Source of the DNA: Neoceratodus forsteri
Taxonomy: Eukaryota; Chordata; Ceratodontiformes; Ceratodontidae
Assembly: GCA_016271365.2 (NCBI GenBank)
Contig: CM057456.1
Span: 162,664,501 to 162,728,500, forward strand
Direction: 5' to 3'
DNA length: 64,000 bases
Positions within the stretch are counted from its first letter, which is position 1. Each line of letters opens with the position of its first letter. The translations under genes and the position numbers were made by a program. Shown here piece by piece: positions 11,561-23,099 of the stretch. The notes beneath the pieces are model-generated. The model had not been told where the DNA came from. It did no database searches and saw only the letters and a program-made list of their open reading frames with translations.

Positions 11561-12480
11561 CTGTATTGAAGAAAAGAAACACAACTTGGATTAGCAACTG
11601 GAAAAAGTAACATTCATTTACATGTCATACATTTGCTCTGTAGTTTGTATAGCACTTGTCAGATAGAGCAGTTTCAATTTAACTCGTTATGCTCCTTTTA
11701 TTTAGATTTAACTCAAATGGCATTCAGATTTCTGATGTTTATGTAGTTTTGGAAGATGATCTCAATTTAGATATGGTGTTTCTGACATTTTACTTTTAAC
11801 TGAATTCATGCAGAGGACTTTTTTCCAGTTGATAAATGCAACTGAGAGCTTAAACCAAGCTTTCTAGCTTTATTCTTTCTGTGGAGTCCATCTCTGCACT
11901 ACACATCTGATAGTGGTTATGAACTGAAGTTGTACTGCTTTATGTGTAGCAATGCAATGCTTATGCACCAGAACCATTTGCCCTCCCAGCTAAATAGAAC
12001 ATAATTCCTTTAAGTACAGTATGTACTTTGAATCAGAACCTGTATCTTCTAATTTCAAGCCTATTTTGAGTGTGTTGTTGGTGAAGCTGCTTGAATTGGA
12101 GACCTGTTTCTTTTGTAGCAAACCTATTTTGGGGGCTTTGAGTAGAATTATGATCATTTTTGCTGGCTTCACTAGCTGCAAAGGTTAGTGTATAGTGGGG
12201 AAGGGGTGCTAATGGTCTGACAAGGGCCTGAGCTACCTGATTGTTTCTGGAAGACTTGGTTGGTCCCACCCCAACCCCTTACCTCACCCCTAACCCCTCA
12301 CCCCACCCATTCCTGGTCCATGATTTCCTTTATACCAGGGTTCTGACATCACTTCCTCAAGCGGGCAAAGGATATTCACCTGTAATAGCACAAGCAGACA
12401 TCCAGGAATGGAACAGCAGTGAGTGGGCAGCGATCACTATCTCAGTGGAAGGGAAGTAACTGCAAATCTAGGAGCTTTCA
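11561..12480. other. Intronic sequence, nothing recognised
   Basis: Start of the 20.8-kb intron on the downstream side. It includes a C-rich stretch around 12265-12325 with CCCCACCC/AACCCCT runs. No exon or repeat end could be supported. Confidence 0.4.
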
Positions 12481-12760
12481 TTGTTACTTCTTTGCATTGT
12501 TATTGCATTGTGGAAAGGAGGAGTAGGAGTTTGAAGAAGGTTGTGCAATAGCTACTTAAAGTCTCTTTTGAGTGTGGATAGGAAGGTTATGAATATAAAA
12601 GCAGTTGCTCAATCTATCTAAATGTGTACAACAAAGGGGTAAGGGAAATTAAGAAAATAATGTTTTACGCTGATAGAGGGGGGAGGGGAGACTTGGGGGA
12701 GTGTTTGGTATCCTGCATCTGGAAGGGTAGGGGGTCGCTGGTGGGCAATGATAGCAATGG

Positions 12761-13735
12761 GTGGGTGGTAGGCTGCAACAACTGCAGTGCACCAATCTTT
12801 CTAAAAATTGCCTGGAGTGTGGGAGGATGTTTGTGTGCAACCACACAGAGAAACTTAGAAAGGAGATTGAGGGTCTGCAGGAGGAACTAAGACAGGCAAG
12901 GCAGACTGGGGTGGGTTTAGCCCAATACTGGAGGGAGGAAGAATGGGAGATGAGGGAGGGTGATTTAAGCCAACAGTGGTGAGAGAGGGTCAAATGAAGG
13001 AAGCAGGGACAAGGGGCCCAGGCCAGGAAGAATGATTGCTGGAGAAATCAGGTCAGGAGACAAAAGACAAATGGAAGGAGGAGATAGGGACTTGTGAGGG
13101 GAGGCAAAGAAGTGGCAAAAGTCATGGAGTGGAAAGGAGAGAACAGGTTACTATGAAGAGAGAGGGAATGGGCATTTGTGAAGGGTCTTCAGAAAATAGT
13201 TTTGCACTGCTAGGGGAAGAAGGTGGAGGAGGAAATGATGAAATTAGAGGAGTAATTGATAAATGCCTGGACCAAACCGGAGCGGGGGAAGTTCTGCTGG
13301 GAGAATTGCAACGGGCAAAAGGGGAATAATGCAGGAGGAAGAAGAGGAGCCGGAAAGGAGAGAGGGAGATGAATGGAAGCAAGCAAGGAGTAGAGTGGTG
13401 GAATTTAGTGCTGGGGACCCAATACTAAGAGGAGTCAGGTGGGGTAGCAAGGGGAGAGGCATAGTCGCATTTGGGTGGAGGCCATGCCAGGAATGACAGC
13501 GGAAAGGGTGGGACAATCTGTTCTGAAATATGCTAGAAGGGGTAGGGACAAGCCTCATTTAATTATACATCTTGGGATGAACGACCTGGCTGACAAGACA
13601 GTAGATATAGTCCAGAGGAGGTTTGAGGAACTAGGACAATTATGTGAGGTGGCAGGAAGATCAGTAACTTTTCAGAGATACTTCCAGTGCCAAGGCATGC
13701 ACAACAAGAAAGCTGAGAATAGAGGAATTTAATGG
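12761..13735 (+). pseudogene. CR1 ORF1 remnant (Cys cluster, coiled coil, SGNH esterase)
   Basis: The first open piece reads QCTNLSKNCLECGRMFVCNH, a cysteine/histidine cluster, followed by a charged helix EKLRKEIEGLQEELRQARQT typical of the CR1 ORF1 coiled coil. Further on, AGDPILRG (about 13409-13432) is the esterase block I with the nucleophile Ser replaced by Pro, and HLGMNDLA (about 13569) is the GTND block with Thr replaced by Met. Both active-site blocks are therefore damaged. Frameshifts separate the pieces. Confidence 0.75.
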
Positions 13736-14030
13736 ATGGCTAAGAACCTGTGTTGTGCTAAAGGGTGTGGGCTGTTGGGGGAGGGACCTGGGAGGCTGTA
13801 GTCTCTATGCCAGGACAGACTACACTTGAGTGAGGAGGAAATAAAGTGTTGAAACAGAGGATGGAGGAGTACATAGAGGAAGTAGGAATTTAAACTAGGA
13901 GTGGGGGTGGCAAGTGGGCAAGAGACATGCAGAGACCACGGGTTGGAAACCATATGAGCTACTCCCCATAACAATGACAAAGGACAAATGGCAAGTACTA
14001 TTGGTGATGCTAGTAAAGGAGGGCAGGATG

Positions 14031-15950
14031 GAAGGTGGTTTCCTTAATGCTAGGAGCCTTGGGAGGAAAACTGCAGAGTTACAGGTGCTCATGGCAGAGG
14101 AGAGGTGGACATTGCAGCCATCACAGAAACATAGGCCACGCAATACAATGACTGGGACCTGTCTGTACCAGGGTACAGTTTATTTCGTGAGGGACAAGGT
14201 GATTGGGAAAGGAGGAGGTGTGGCACTATATGTGAAGGAAGGACTGAAGTGTGTAAGGAGGAAGGGAGGAGGGTAATGCGGAGTCACTTTGGATGCAAAT
14301 CCAGGATTCCAAGAATAGGATTCTTAGAATGGGAGTGGTGTACAGGTTGCCATCTCAGATGGAGGAGTTAGACAGGGAACTAGTGGGACAGATCAGGAGG
14401 ACCTGCGAGAAGGGTAGTGTGATGATTGTGGGGACTTCAACATGCCAGGAGTAGACTGGAGTACCCCAACAACCAGGAACAAAGGGAGCAGGTACTACTG
14501 GATGCCTTCCAGGATAGCTTCCTGCTGCAAATGGTCAGTGAACCAACCAGGATAGGGAATACCCTTGACCTTGTGCTGGCAAATGGGACTTTGTGAAAGA
14601 ACTTACAGTGGAGGAATGGCTGTCAGAGTGACCACCACTCAGTATGGCTCACATTGGATATGGGCAAGGAAGGAGTGGAATCTGGCACAGGGTGCTGGAC
14701 TTCAGGAGGGCTGACTTTGGGAGGATGGGGAAGTGGGAAAAGGGTACCTGGGCAGAATTCAATCTAGTATGGATACTAATCAGAGGTGGGAGCTCATAAA
14801 GCTGGGGATAGTGGAGGCAACCAAAACCTGCTGCACGACCCACAGCAAGAAGGCTAGGGTTAGAAACTGAGCTGGTTGAGCAAGGAGGTCATGGAAAGGT
14901 AAGGAGGAAAGAGCTGCCTTTAGGAAGTACAAGAAAACAGGGACAGGGAGGACAGGGAGGAGTACTTGATGGAATCAAAGAGGTGACAAGGGCAGTAAGG
15001 GCCAAGGCATCTACGAGACTCAGGCTGACACAAGGCATTAGAAGGGGAGAAGACTTCTTTAGGTACATCAGGGAGAAAAGGAGCTGTAAGGACCACATAG
15101 TAAGGATTAGGAAGAGGAGGGTTGGGTGGAAGCAGAGTGCGATAAAGGCCAGAAACACTAAATGAGTACTTCTGCTCAGTATTTACTAAAGAGAAGGGGT
15201 GACGCCCAAGGGAAAATGCGGGGCAGGGTGACAGATGGGGAAATCATGAGGGCAGGTTCGGGAGGGTTTAAAGGCACTGAGGGTGGATACGGCACCAGGC
15301 CCAGATGGCATCCACCCCAGGATACTGAAGGAGCTGGCAGAGGTCCTTGCAGGACCTTTGGCAGACCTATCTAACGCCTCACACATTCGTGGTGTGTACC
15401 TCAGGACTGGAGGATGGCTCATGTGGTGCCCCTCCACAAGAGTGGCCCAAGGATGAACAGAAAACTACAGAGCAGTGAGCCTCACATCCATCGTGGGTAA
15501 GCTAATGGAGACTATCCTGAAGGAGGCTGGTGGCCCTCATAGAGGCCAAAGGACTACAGGACAGCAGACAGCATGGCTTCATATGGGGCAGATCCTGCCA
15601 AACCAACCTGGTGGAGTTCTATGATTGGGTAACTAGGCAACTGGACAGGGGCCATGCAGTGGACATCCTGTATCTGGACTTCAGTAAGGCATTCGACTCA
15701 GTGCCACATGGAAGGCTGGGAAGCATGTTAGTAGGCACAGGTGCAAAGCTGGTGAGATGGGTAGGGAACTGGCTTCAGGAAGGCAACAGAGGTGGTGGTG
15801 GGTGGGGAGCTCTCACATCCAAGGGTAGTGAGAGCGGTGTTCCAAGAGGCTCAGTGTTGAGGCCAGTGTTGTTTGGGATATTCATTGCAGATGTATCATT
15901 GGACATCAAGAGCAAGATCAGTCTGTTTGCTGATGAGATACCAAGGTAGG
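14031..15950 (+). pseudogene. CR1 ORF2 remnant (endonuclease and reverse transcriptase)
   Basis: The endonuclease begins at LNARSLGRKTAELQVL. Then come VIGKGGGVALYVKEGLKC (about 14200-14250) and an FNMPGVDWS block near 14440. A basic linker follows (15.0-15.15 kb). The reverse transcriptase at 15530-15949 has HGFIWGRSCQTNLVEFYDWV, ILYLDFSKAFDSVPHGRL and SGVPRGSVLRPVLF, with the catalytic FADD disturbed by a two-base insertion (reads FADE). Several frame changes and stops; not functional as read. Confidence 0.82.
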
Positions 15951-16921
15951 AGCGGTGGTGGATGACCTAGGGGGATGGTAGGGGTTGCAGGGTGATCTGG
16001 CAAAGCTTGAAACCGGTCAGACACTCTGGCAACTGGGGTTTAATGCCAAAAGTGCAAGGTGCTGCATTTTAGGATGAAGAACCCAAGGAGGAGTTACCAG
16101 CTGGGGGAGTGCAGCTAGCCCAGACAGAGGAGGAGAAGGATCTGGGGTGCTCATTACAGGGTCAATGAACAACTCAGCACAATGTAGGAAGGCAGCTGCA
16201 AGGCCAACAAAATGCTGGGTTGTATTGCAAGGGTATATCGAGGAGGAGGAGGTGATTCTGCCAATGTACAGGTCATTAGTTAGACCGCACCTGGAGTACT
16301 GCATGCAGTACTGGCGCCTGTATCTGAAGAGGGACATTAAGTTACTGGAGGGGTGCAGCGTGGGGTGACAAAGATGATCAGGGCTGGGGACTTATCCACG
16401 AGAGGAGGCTGAGGAGTTGAACATGTACTCACTGGAGGAGAGGAGAGACAGGGGACATGTTGAAACCTTCAAGTACATGAAAGGATAAACAAGACAGGTA
16501 CAGGGGGCTGTTCAAAGTAAGGGATGGGAGGGATACCAGGGCCATGATATGAGACTGGAGGAGGAAGGTTCAGGAGGGAGATGAGGAGACACTTTTACAG
16601 AGAGAGTGGTGGCTGGGTGGAATCACGTTACCTGCAGAATTGGTATCCAGTAGAACAGTGGACTGCTTCAAAGGGATGTGACAGGACAAGGGGAGGGTCA
16701 ATGCAGGGAAGGGTGGAAGGAGGGCAGCTGCAGGATAAGGGTGCTAGCTGACATTTGAGCAGACTTGATGAACACTCTAGGCCTTTATCTGCTGGGCAAA
16801 TTTCATATGTTCGTAGTATGTGTAACTAAAAGGAAGCATGCTACAGCAGCACCATATTCTATGCATTACCCTTGCATTTAAATTAGCCCACATGTTTTGT
16901 TTTGCTTTTAGAAGCAGGGCA

Positions 16922-17568
16922 TTAAAGGAAAACTACACTACTTCTTGTAAATTGTATTTGTTTCCATGTCCACAGACAACTCTTTTGTGTAACTGTTAGG
17001 GAGATATGTGATTGCTTTAGTTTATTTTCCCTGTTTTTACTAGTCTCTGTAACTATCCAGGGGTTTCCATTTTATGGTTGATGAAATATGATTTTCTCTG
17101 AGAGCTGCATTAGCATATGAGAACATGATGTGTCAGCACCCTTTAGAATCCACATTATACCTCTTTGTTAATTATAGTTCAACAAAACAAATTGTAGCAA
17201 GGTGTGAAATCCACATTAACATTAAGTTAGCTTTGCAAACTGTCTGAATTATAATGGCTCTTCCCCTTTAAATTGCATTCAGTCTGTGTATTTTCAGAGG
17301 CGTTATCAGGATATGTGTACTTTCAACATAGAGATACATGGTATTAATGGGGATGTGACATTTTGTTCTCATATGCTAATGCAGCTCTCATGAATAATGA
17401 GATTTCAACAACCATAAAATGGAGACCTCAGGATAGTTACAGTGGACTTATGAACAGTGAAAACAAAACTAAGACAAACATGTATCCCTAATGGCTACAG
17501 GAAGAGAGTTGTCTGTTGACATGGAAACAAATAAAATGTACAAGATATGAGGTAAAGTTTTCCTTTAA
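16922..17568. mobile_element. T2/Kolobok-like foldback MITE with TTAA ends
   Basis: A 647-bp element whose left arm (about 16922-17125) is the imperfect inverted copy of its right arm (about 17365-17568). The arms are about 200 bp with shared blocks such as TTTGTTTCCATGTC, CAGACAACTC, CATTTTATGGTTG and GAGAGCTGCATTAGCATATG. Both ends are TTAAAGGAAAACT, so TTAA lies at each border. TTAAAGGRR ends with TTAA duplications are the signature of T2-type MITEs (Kolobok-related) described in frogs; piggyBac also uses TTAA. No open frame of interest. Confidence 0.85.
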
Positions 17569-18028
17569 GGAGAGCAGAAGGTTAGGCCCAGCTAAAGCTC
17601 ATGATATTTAGTAGGAAGCAAGTCAGTTGCAAGGGCTGTGGGTGCATTTCATTAGGATGACACTCTGAAGGAGGGGTCACTTTACCTTCTGGTGGATATT
17701 TGCAGAGTTCCATGCTCAGCACGTAGCAGTGATGGAAGAATGCTCTCCTGGGCACTGGCTCAATTGAGCCCACAGCCAACACTGCCACTCCCTCAGAGAC
17801 CCACTGGTCTAGGGGGCAGGACGGTGAAGAGTGGTGGGAGGGAGGAAGAAGGGTGGCAGGAGCAGCAATAAGGAGGAAAGCCATCCCAATGGCAAATCAC
17901 TTTGCAGGCCTGGAGGAGACTCAGGTACTAGACTACACCAGGGGGGACTCTGGGTCAGTTAGGGAAATGGGAGTGACAAACTGGTGGCACACAGTGGTAG
18001 AGTAAGAAGAAGGCAGCTAGGAGAGTCC
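17569..18028. other. Spacer between two convergent CR1 copies, unclassified
   Basis: No exon or known repeat end recognised. It separates the foldback MITE from the 3' end of the minus-strand CR1. Confidence 0.4.
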
Positions 18029-18509
18029 ATATGAACATATGAAATGCCAGCAGAAATAGGCCTTACGGTCTATCTAGTCTGCTCAGTTGTGCACCTAGAC
18101 CCTCAACTGGCAGCTTCCCAAACCCGCCTCCCACTTAATATTACCTTACTCTGTCCCAACCCCTCTTAAACCTCCCATCATCTTACTGGATACCACCTCC
18201 TCGGGCATAGTATTCCACTTGTCTACCACCTGCTCCCTGTAACAAAATGCCTCTGATTTCTCTCCTGAATCTTTCCCCTCTCCAATGTCAGCTGATGCCA
18301 TCTCTTATCCCTCCATCTTCCAATTAGGAAAATCCTTCAGAATTGGTCTTGTTAATCCCCTTTAAGTATTTAAAGGTTTCAATTATATCCCCATCCTCCC
18401 TCTCCTCCAGGGTATACAATGTTCAGCTCGCTCAGCCTGTCATCATAGGACCTTCCTCCAATCCCTGGACATCTTAGGCACCCTCGCTGCCCCCTCCAAC
18501 AATCTGATG

Positions 18510-20850
18510 TTCTTCTTCAGGAATGGGCTCCAGTACTGCACACAGTACTCCAGGTGTGCCCTGACCAATGACCTGTACAGGGAGGATCACCTCCCTGTTT
18601 CTGGAGGAGATTCCCTTGTTATACACCCCAGCATCTTGTTGGCTTTAGCTGCCGTCTTCCTGCACTCAGCTGAGTTGTTCATACTCCATGTTATAAGTAC
18701 CCTAGATCTTTTCCTCCTCTGTGCTTCCCAATCATATCCCTCCCAGCTGATAGTTCCTGCCCTGGTTCTTAGCTCCAAAGTGCAGTACCTTACACTTCTT
18801 AGCACTGAACCCTAATTACCATGTCTCTGACCACTCCTGTAGTTTGTCAGGTCATCCTGCAGCTCCCTCCACCCTTGATTGTCATTTACCACAGCTCCCA
18901 TCTTAGCATCATCTGTGAACAGACTGATCTTGCTCTGGATCAATGAGAGATATTCGCTATAAATATCCCAAACAGCACTGGTCCCAGTATCCATCCCTGT
19001 GGTACCCCGCTCATCATCTCCCTTAGTAGCGAGTTCCCCTCTCACTACCACCCTTTGTTGCCTTCCCTTTAGCCAGTTGGTTATCCAGTATACCATCTTT
19101 GCTCCCACCCTATATATTCCAGCCTCACTCCTAGGCTACCATGTGGTACTGACTCAAAGGCCTTGCTGAATCCAAATACAGGACATCCACCACATGGCCT
19201 TGTGCAGTTCCCTGGTCACCCAGTCATAGTACTTAATTAGGTTTGTCTAGCAGGATCTACCTGTGACAAGCCGTGCTGCTCATAATCCTGGAGTCCATTG
19301 CCCTCCAAAAAATCACCAACCTCTCCTTTAGAATCGTCTCCATGAGCTTCCCCACAGATTGTGTGAGGCTCACAGGCGTCTAGTTCCCTAGTTCATCCTT
19401 TGGACCACTTTCGTGAATGGGCACCACATGGCGACCCTCCAGTCCTGTGTATGCACCCTGTTTCCAGGAGGTATTGAACACGTTAGCCAGTGGTCATGCC
19501 AGGATCTCTGCTAATTCTTAAGTACTCTGGGGTGAATGCCATCTGGTTCCAGTGCCTTGTCCACCCTCAGTGCCCTTAGTCCCTCAGAACCCTGTCCTCT
19601 GTAATCCCTATATCAGTCACCCCCTCCCCCACCCATGCCTCCCTCCCCAGGGTATCTGCCCCTTCTCCTTCGTGAACACAAGAAGAAGTATTTGTTCAGT
19701 GCCTCTGCCTGATCCCCCTTCTCCCTCCCACCCCGTCCTTCTTGATCCTCACAATCTGGTCCTTGCTTTGTCTTCTCTCACTCATATATCTGAAAAGTCC
19801 TTTTCTCTGTCCTTAATACTGTGTGCCAGTCTCAGATCCCTAGAAACCTTAGCCGCTCTAACTAGCCTGGTCACCTCCCTGGACTTCTTTGTATACTTGT
19901 CCTTGTTATCTCCCCCTCCTCCTGATTTCTTGAGTCCCCTGAATGCTTTTCTCTTGGCCCTCACCCCTTCCATGACTTCCCGAGTCAGCCAGCTGGGCTT
20001 TGCCCTTCCCTTGCCGCCGTGTCCCAGTAGATGACTCAGTGGCCTCTGCCAGCCTGCTTAATGATGACCCATTTTTCACTCACATCCATGCGTGGTTGGA
20101 TTCCTGTCAAGCGTCTTCTCATAATTTCTCCCATCCTTTTAAAGTCCACCGTTAAATTCAATCACCTTGGTGGCTGTACCTGCTTCTTCCTCCCCATATT
20201 GAGCATGAACCACACAGGTGGGGTTGCTCCCTGCAAAGGGTCCTCCACCTGCAGATCCTTACAGCCTCCCCATTCAATAGTACCAGGTTGAGAGTCTTTT
20301 CCAACCTAGGTTGGCTCATGGACCTACTGCACCAGGAAACTGTCCTGGAAATGCATCTAATATGACCTGCTCTTTTGTACTGCGTGGTAGCTGGGTGCTC
20401 CAATCCACCCCTGGTAGGTTGAAGTCTCCACCACCACTGTGTTCCCTTTCTACAAACCCTTCTAATTTGCTCAGCTAACTCCTGTCAGGTCATCCACTTG
20501 AGCTGGTGGCCTGCTACACCACCCCATCCTCAGTATCCTATTTTCGGGTCCGAAACAGCATCCATAGGGCCTCTGTCCTCCCTTCTTCCCCCTCCCTTGT
20601 GCCCTTACCCCTCCTGTACATAAATTGGTATGCCCCCTCTTTCCCATTGGCCCTATACCCTGGGATCACTCATATCCCAATCCTGGTACTAGGTGGCCCC
20701 ATTTCCATTATGGCTGCGATGTCCATCCACCCTACTGACAACAGTGCCTGTAACTCAGCTGATTTGTTACCTAGGCTTCTCGCATTCAATGAGACCACCC
20801 TCCATCCTGTTTCTTTCCCTACTTCTCCTCATTTCCCCTCTTAATCTTCC
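18510..20850 (-). pseudogene. CR1 ORF2 remnant (minus strand)
   Basis: Reverse transcriptase pieces are visible from about 19.36 to 18.8 kb. The frame at 18812-19108 carries WITNWLKGRQQRVVVRGELA and SLIQSKISLFTDDAKMG; the catalytic FADD reads FTDD. The piece at 18587-18805 has the LRTRAG and NNSAECRKTAAKANKMLG blocks after the RT. A basic linker (RLVRAAKVSRDLRLAHSIKD) lies at 19782-19973, and endonuclease remnants extend to about 20.85 kb. The order is correct but frames are broken. Confidence 0.78.
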
Positions 20851-20999
20851 CTTGTGCCAATCCTCTGATTCCCTCCCTAGCTTGGGGGTGAGCTCGTTTG
20901 GCTCCCTCTTTGGGTCCTTGCCTTCCAGCTATCCATTCTGCCCCCCGCCTAGTTTAAATCCATCTTGTTGCTATGATATCTCTCTACCCCTGACTTTAA

Positions 21000-22450
21000 T
21001 ACCCTATTCCCCTCCCTGCTCAGGTGTAGCCCTTCCCTCTGCATAGAGATCGTTATCGTCCCAGGTTCTGCCCCAGCCCCTCACTAACCCATACCCCTTG
21101 GCTTGGCACCATTCTCCCAGCCAAATGTTGAACTCCTTGATTCTACCTTTCCTCACCATACTCGCACAGGGTACTGGGAGCAACTCTGAGAAGGCCACTG
21201 ACTCCCCATCTCCCGCATAGCCTCCCTAGTTCCTCAATCCTTTCCCTCACTACCTCCATCGTCTCCCCTGCCAGGTCATTTGTACCCATATTACCACAAG
21301 GTGCAGTTTCTTTCCTCTCCTTGCACACTTGGGGTGCCTGCCCTCCTGCCCTGTTAATCCTGGTATGGACTCCACCCATATAGGCATGTCTTTCCCTTTG
21401 CTGCCCCACCTGATCCCTTTAGTATGGAATCCCCAGTATTATCACACTCCCTTCTCATTCCTCATCTCCACCCCCACCCCTTACCTACATACCCTTTTTA
21501 GATTCCTTCACCTTCAGTAACTCTACCCTTCTCTGCTGTAGCTCCCTCCACCCCTGTCCTGGCCCCTCCTCCTCTCTGCTCTCCTACCATCATCCTCATC
21601 CCTCCCATCCACCCTTAGCCCCCCTTTGCTACATCCCTCTTGTGCTCCCTACCAGCACTGCTCTCTCCCTATACCCCTGCTCCCTTCTTCCCTTCCAGCT
21701 GCCCCTCCCCTTTCCCTGCCACACCTCTGACAGATTGCTGTCTCTTGTGCATTCCCTCCTTCCCTCTCCTGCCCCGATAGACCCCTCCCTACCCCTCCCC
21801 AGTGTTGCCAGCACCACAAATCTATTACTTGCCCCTCTGCCTTGCTGTGTGCTGCTTCCTTCCTCCTGACTTGATCCTTCCTTCAACTGCTAGGCCCTTA
21901 TTCACTTTGCTCCTGCACTCCCTCCCCATCCCTTCCCTTGAACCATTGTTCCCCATGGTGCATCTTCATGTTGCTATCTGGAATAGGCCCTCCTGCACCG
22001 ATTCCCCTTCCCCATCCACTCCAACACACTACCAAGCCTCAGCACTTCTTTCTTCAGATTCCTTAGCCTGTGACAGACTGGACACCCCCCAGCTTCACAG
22101 TATATTCATCCAGACTGCCACCCCACATCCATTGCAGACCACTATTCTACCAATTTTGCTTCCTATCATTCTACTGCCCCTGGGCCACCCATTGCTACAG
22201 CTGTCCTCCACCCCATCAGTGCCCCTCCACTCCTAGTGTGTCCTTCCCTAGCACTCTCCATTTGCCTCCTCCACCGTCCCACTAACCCATGTTATATTCC
22301 CAATGGTAGATGCTACCCCTTGCCTTCCTCTATTTCCTTGGCTTCAAATGTACCCCTTTCACCTCTTCAGTGGGTCCCCTTCTGGTTTTATAATTCTCTT
22401 ACTCTATTGATACAATTCTAAGAACCCCTCTCCCTAACTGCCCGTGCCAC
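21000..22450 (-). pseudogene. CR1 ORF1 remnant with esterase block (minus strand)
   Basis: The frame at 21143-21409 includes NMGTNDLAGETMEVVRERIE followed by ELGRLC, the conserved GTNDLA esterase block of CR1 ORF1, with catalytic Asp present. Upstream (21.6-21.9 kb) is a degraded Ser/Gly-rich part with the RFVVLATLGRGREG segment. The strand is strongly purine-rich on the coding side, which creates long pyrimidine-rich open frames on the opposite strand that are not genes. Confidence 0.72.
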
Positions 22451-23099
22451 TCCTCCAACCCTCCTCCACAGGTTCATAAGTTGGCCTGCAGACAGTACAA
22501 ATCACCTCAGTTGCTTAATCCTACCCCCATATGCAGCCCCTGCAAATGCTACAGTTACACCTAGTATGACTATACCAATCATCCAATATACAAGCCAATA
22601 CAGTACCTTTAAATGTTGTGGTTCCATTTGCAGCCATATGCCCCCAGCTGTAGCTCCAGCCTCAGTCATGTGCCCACTTCAGCTCATGGAACTCCACTTT
22701 CTCCTGCAGACTCCTTCCCTCCAAACCCGTCCCTGCCCTCCCTATTGGTCAGGCCTGCTAGGAGGAGCCCGATAAGGCCATTTAATAAGGGAGTGGTATC
22801 GGTGGGTGGGAGAAAATATGAAAACAGTTCCTCCTGGACTTCTGGCCTGGCAGCTGGACCTGTCTTTATAGCCCAGCTGCCATTTCAAAAATCCCACCCT
22901 GTTGCTTCTATTGGCTCCTTGCCTGGAACCACCCAATCGGCTCCGAACTCCTTGAGCTGAGCCAAAAACGCTTATCGACACTGGCCACTGATGCCTTTAC
23001 TGCCCCCCTGGCCATCTGTACATCCCTCAACTGCTCCTCTTCCGCTGATGTGACAATATGGCCCTCAGCTGCCCCTCTTCCACCGCTGGTGTGCAGCGC

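Larger units (their letters stand above)
12480..16825 (+). mobile_element. Near full-length CR1 LINE (plus strand)
   Basis: All expected CR1 parts occur in order: an ORF1 region with a cysteine cluster, coiled coil and esterase (12.76-13.73 kb), an APE-type endonuclease (14.03-14.6 kb), a reverse transcriptase (15.5-15.95 kb), the C-terminal RPHLEYC block (16.29 kb), and a 3' UTR ending near CATATGTTCGTAG at 16.82 kb. Length is about 4.3 kb, close to the usual CR1 size; the exact 5' end is not defined. Many frameshifts break both ORFs. It faces a second copy (18.03-23.1 kb) tail to tail. Confidence 0.88.

Noticed and set aside
19552..22285. Long plus-strand open frames rich in Pro, Ser and Leu
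   Set aside because: They are the opposite strand of a purine-rich minus-strand CR1 ORF1/ORF2; composition alone keeps them open.
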